A stretch of 64,000 nt of DNA, from contig NZ_AOLG01000029.1 of NCBI RefSeq assembly GCF_000336815.1, forward strand, positions 99,236 to 163,235, in the 5' to 3' direction. Positions 63,794 through 64,000 of the stretch are shown piece after piece. The position numbers and the translations under genes are program-made. The stretch is from Haloferax prahovense DSM 18310 (lineage in GTDB: Archaea; Halobacteriota; Halobacteria; Halobacteriales; Haloferacaceae). The notes below the pieces were generated by a model. That model worked only from the letters and a program-made list of their open reading frames with translations, did not search any database and had not been told where the DNA came from. Within the stretch, counting starts at the first letter, position 1, and every line of letters begins with the position of its first letter.

Positions 63794-64000
63794 ACCTGTA
63801 CGTCACGGGTTCCAACTGCGAGATAGACGACGACGTCACCCTCGGGTACCCGGCCGGCGACGACTCACAGCAGACGATCGTCGGCGACGACGCCCGAATC
63901 CGCTCGGGAACCATCGTCTACAGCGACGTGACCATCGGCGACGGCTTTGTCACCGGTCACGACGCGCTCGTCCGCGAAGACACCCGAATCGGTGACAACG
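63790..64000 (+). CDS. Hexapeptide-repeat acyltransferase, partial (window end)
   Basis: At least 70 residues before the window ends: MNLYVTGSNCEIDDDVTLGYP, then DARIRSGTIVYSDVTIGDGFVTGHDALVREDTRIGDN. The regularly spaced I/V-x-x-G-D/S pattern is the left-handed beta-helix of WbpD/NeuD/LpxA-type acyltransferases. In context it could N-acetylate the amino sugar made by the DegT aminotransferase at 40425-41567, but it lies 22 kb away, so this is speculative. Confidence 0.8.
   Translation, partial: MNLYVTGSNCEIDDDVTLGYPAGDDSQQTIVGDDARIRSGTIVYSDVTIGDGFVTGHDALVREDTRIGDN

Overview
The window looks like chromosomal DNA from a halophilic archaeon (class Halobacteria, perhaps Haloferax-like; the genus is an inference). 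The DNA is GC-rich with sharp AT-rich promoter islands. The predicted proteins are strongly acidic. Many exported proteins carry twin-arginine signals with a lipobox. Haloarchaea-typical families recur: Bat-type HTH proteins, DUF7344-like proteins, PGF-pre-PGF domain, IS4-type ISH element, leaderless GTG/ATG starts.

Layout. (1) 1-4.2 kb: 3' end of acetyl-CoA synthetase, a two-subunit sodium:solute symporter, a UspA protein and small membrane proteins, suggesting acetate uptake and activation. (2) 4.3-8.4 kb: one 1382-residue surface protein (PQQ beta-propeller, five PKD domains, PGF-pre-PGF). (3) 8.4-14.6 kb: accessory stretch with an AT-rich gap, a decayed DUF1269 remnant, an IS4-family transposase, a winged-helix/membrane-protein pair, a Tat lipoprotein hydrolase and a divergent tyrosine recombinase. 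(4) 14.8-17 kb: APC amino-acid permease coupled to a Usp protein. (5) 17.9-27.3 kb: catabolic cluster with an IclR regulator, an M20-type N-carbamoyl/ureido hydrolase, a complete dipeptide-type ABC importer with fused ATPases, and a DUF1028 protein. (6) 27.6-64 kb: a long surface-glycan and cell-envelope region. It holds a phosphohexomutase-like protein, a GT-C-like membrane protein, an arylsulfotransferase-like propeller, a LssY_C-like protein, an orphan SBP_bac_5 protein, a PAP2 phosphatase, a DegT aminotransferase plus a Gfo/Idh/MocA dehydrogenase, GT2 and GT4 glycosyltransferases, a Wzx-like flippase with a mucin-like tail, two paralogous beta-helix proteins, DUF1616, a hexapeptide acyltransferase (cut by the window end), a MoxR-DUF58-DUF4129 module, and several small or membrane-bound HTH proteins.

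The most unusual signal is a recurrent promoter element in region 6. It reads roughly [G/C]CTTA[T/C/G]C, 2-4 bases, then C[C/G]NATAATAA. It occurs on both strands, mostly 22-70 bases before starts, and I did not see it in the first 28 kb. The ATAATAA part sits where a TATA box should be for leaderless transcripts, and the CTTANC hexamer lies immediately upstream, like an activator site. Two Bat-type HTH genes in the region carry the element themselves and are candidate regulators. Together this suggests a coordinately expressed surface-polysaccharide regulon.

Other unusual items in region 6 are the orphan solute-binding protein, which appears circularly permuted and is translationally coupled to the PAP2 phosphatase; a flippase fused to a Thr-rich stalk; and a membrane protein joining extracellular calcium-type repeats to a cytoplasmic winged helix. 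All functional calls rest on reading the translations by eye; no database search was possible.
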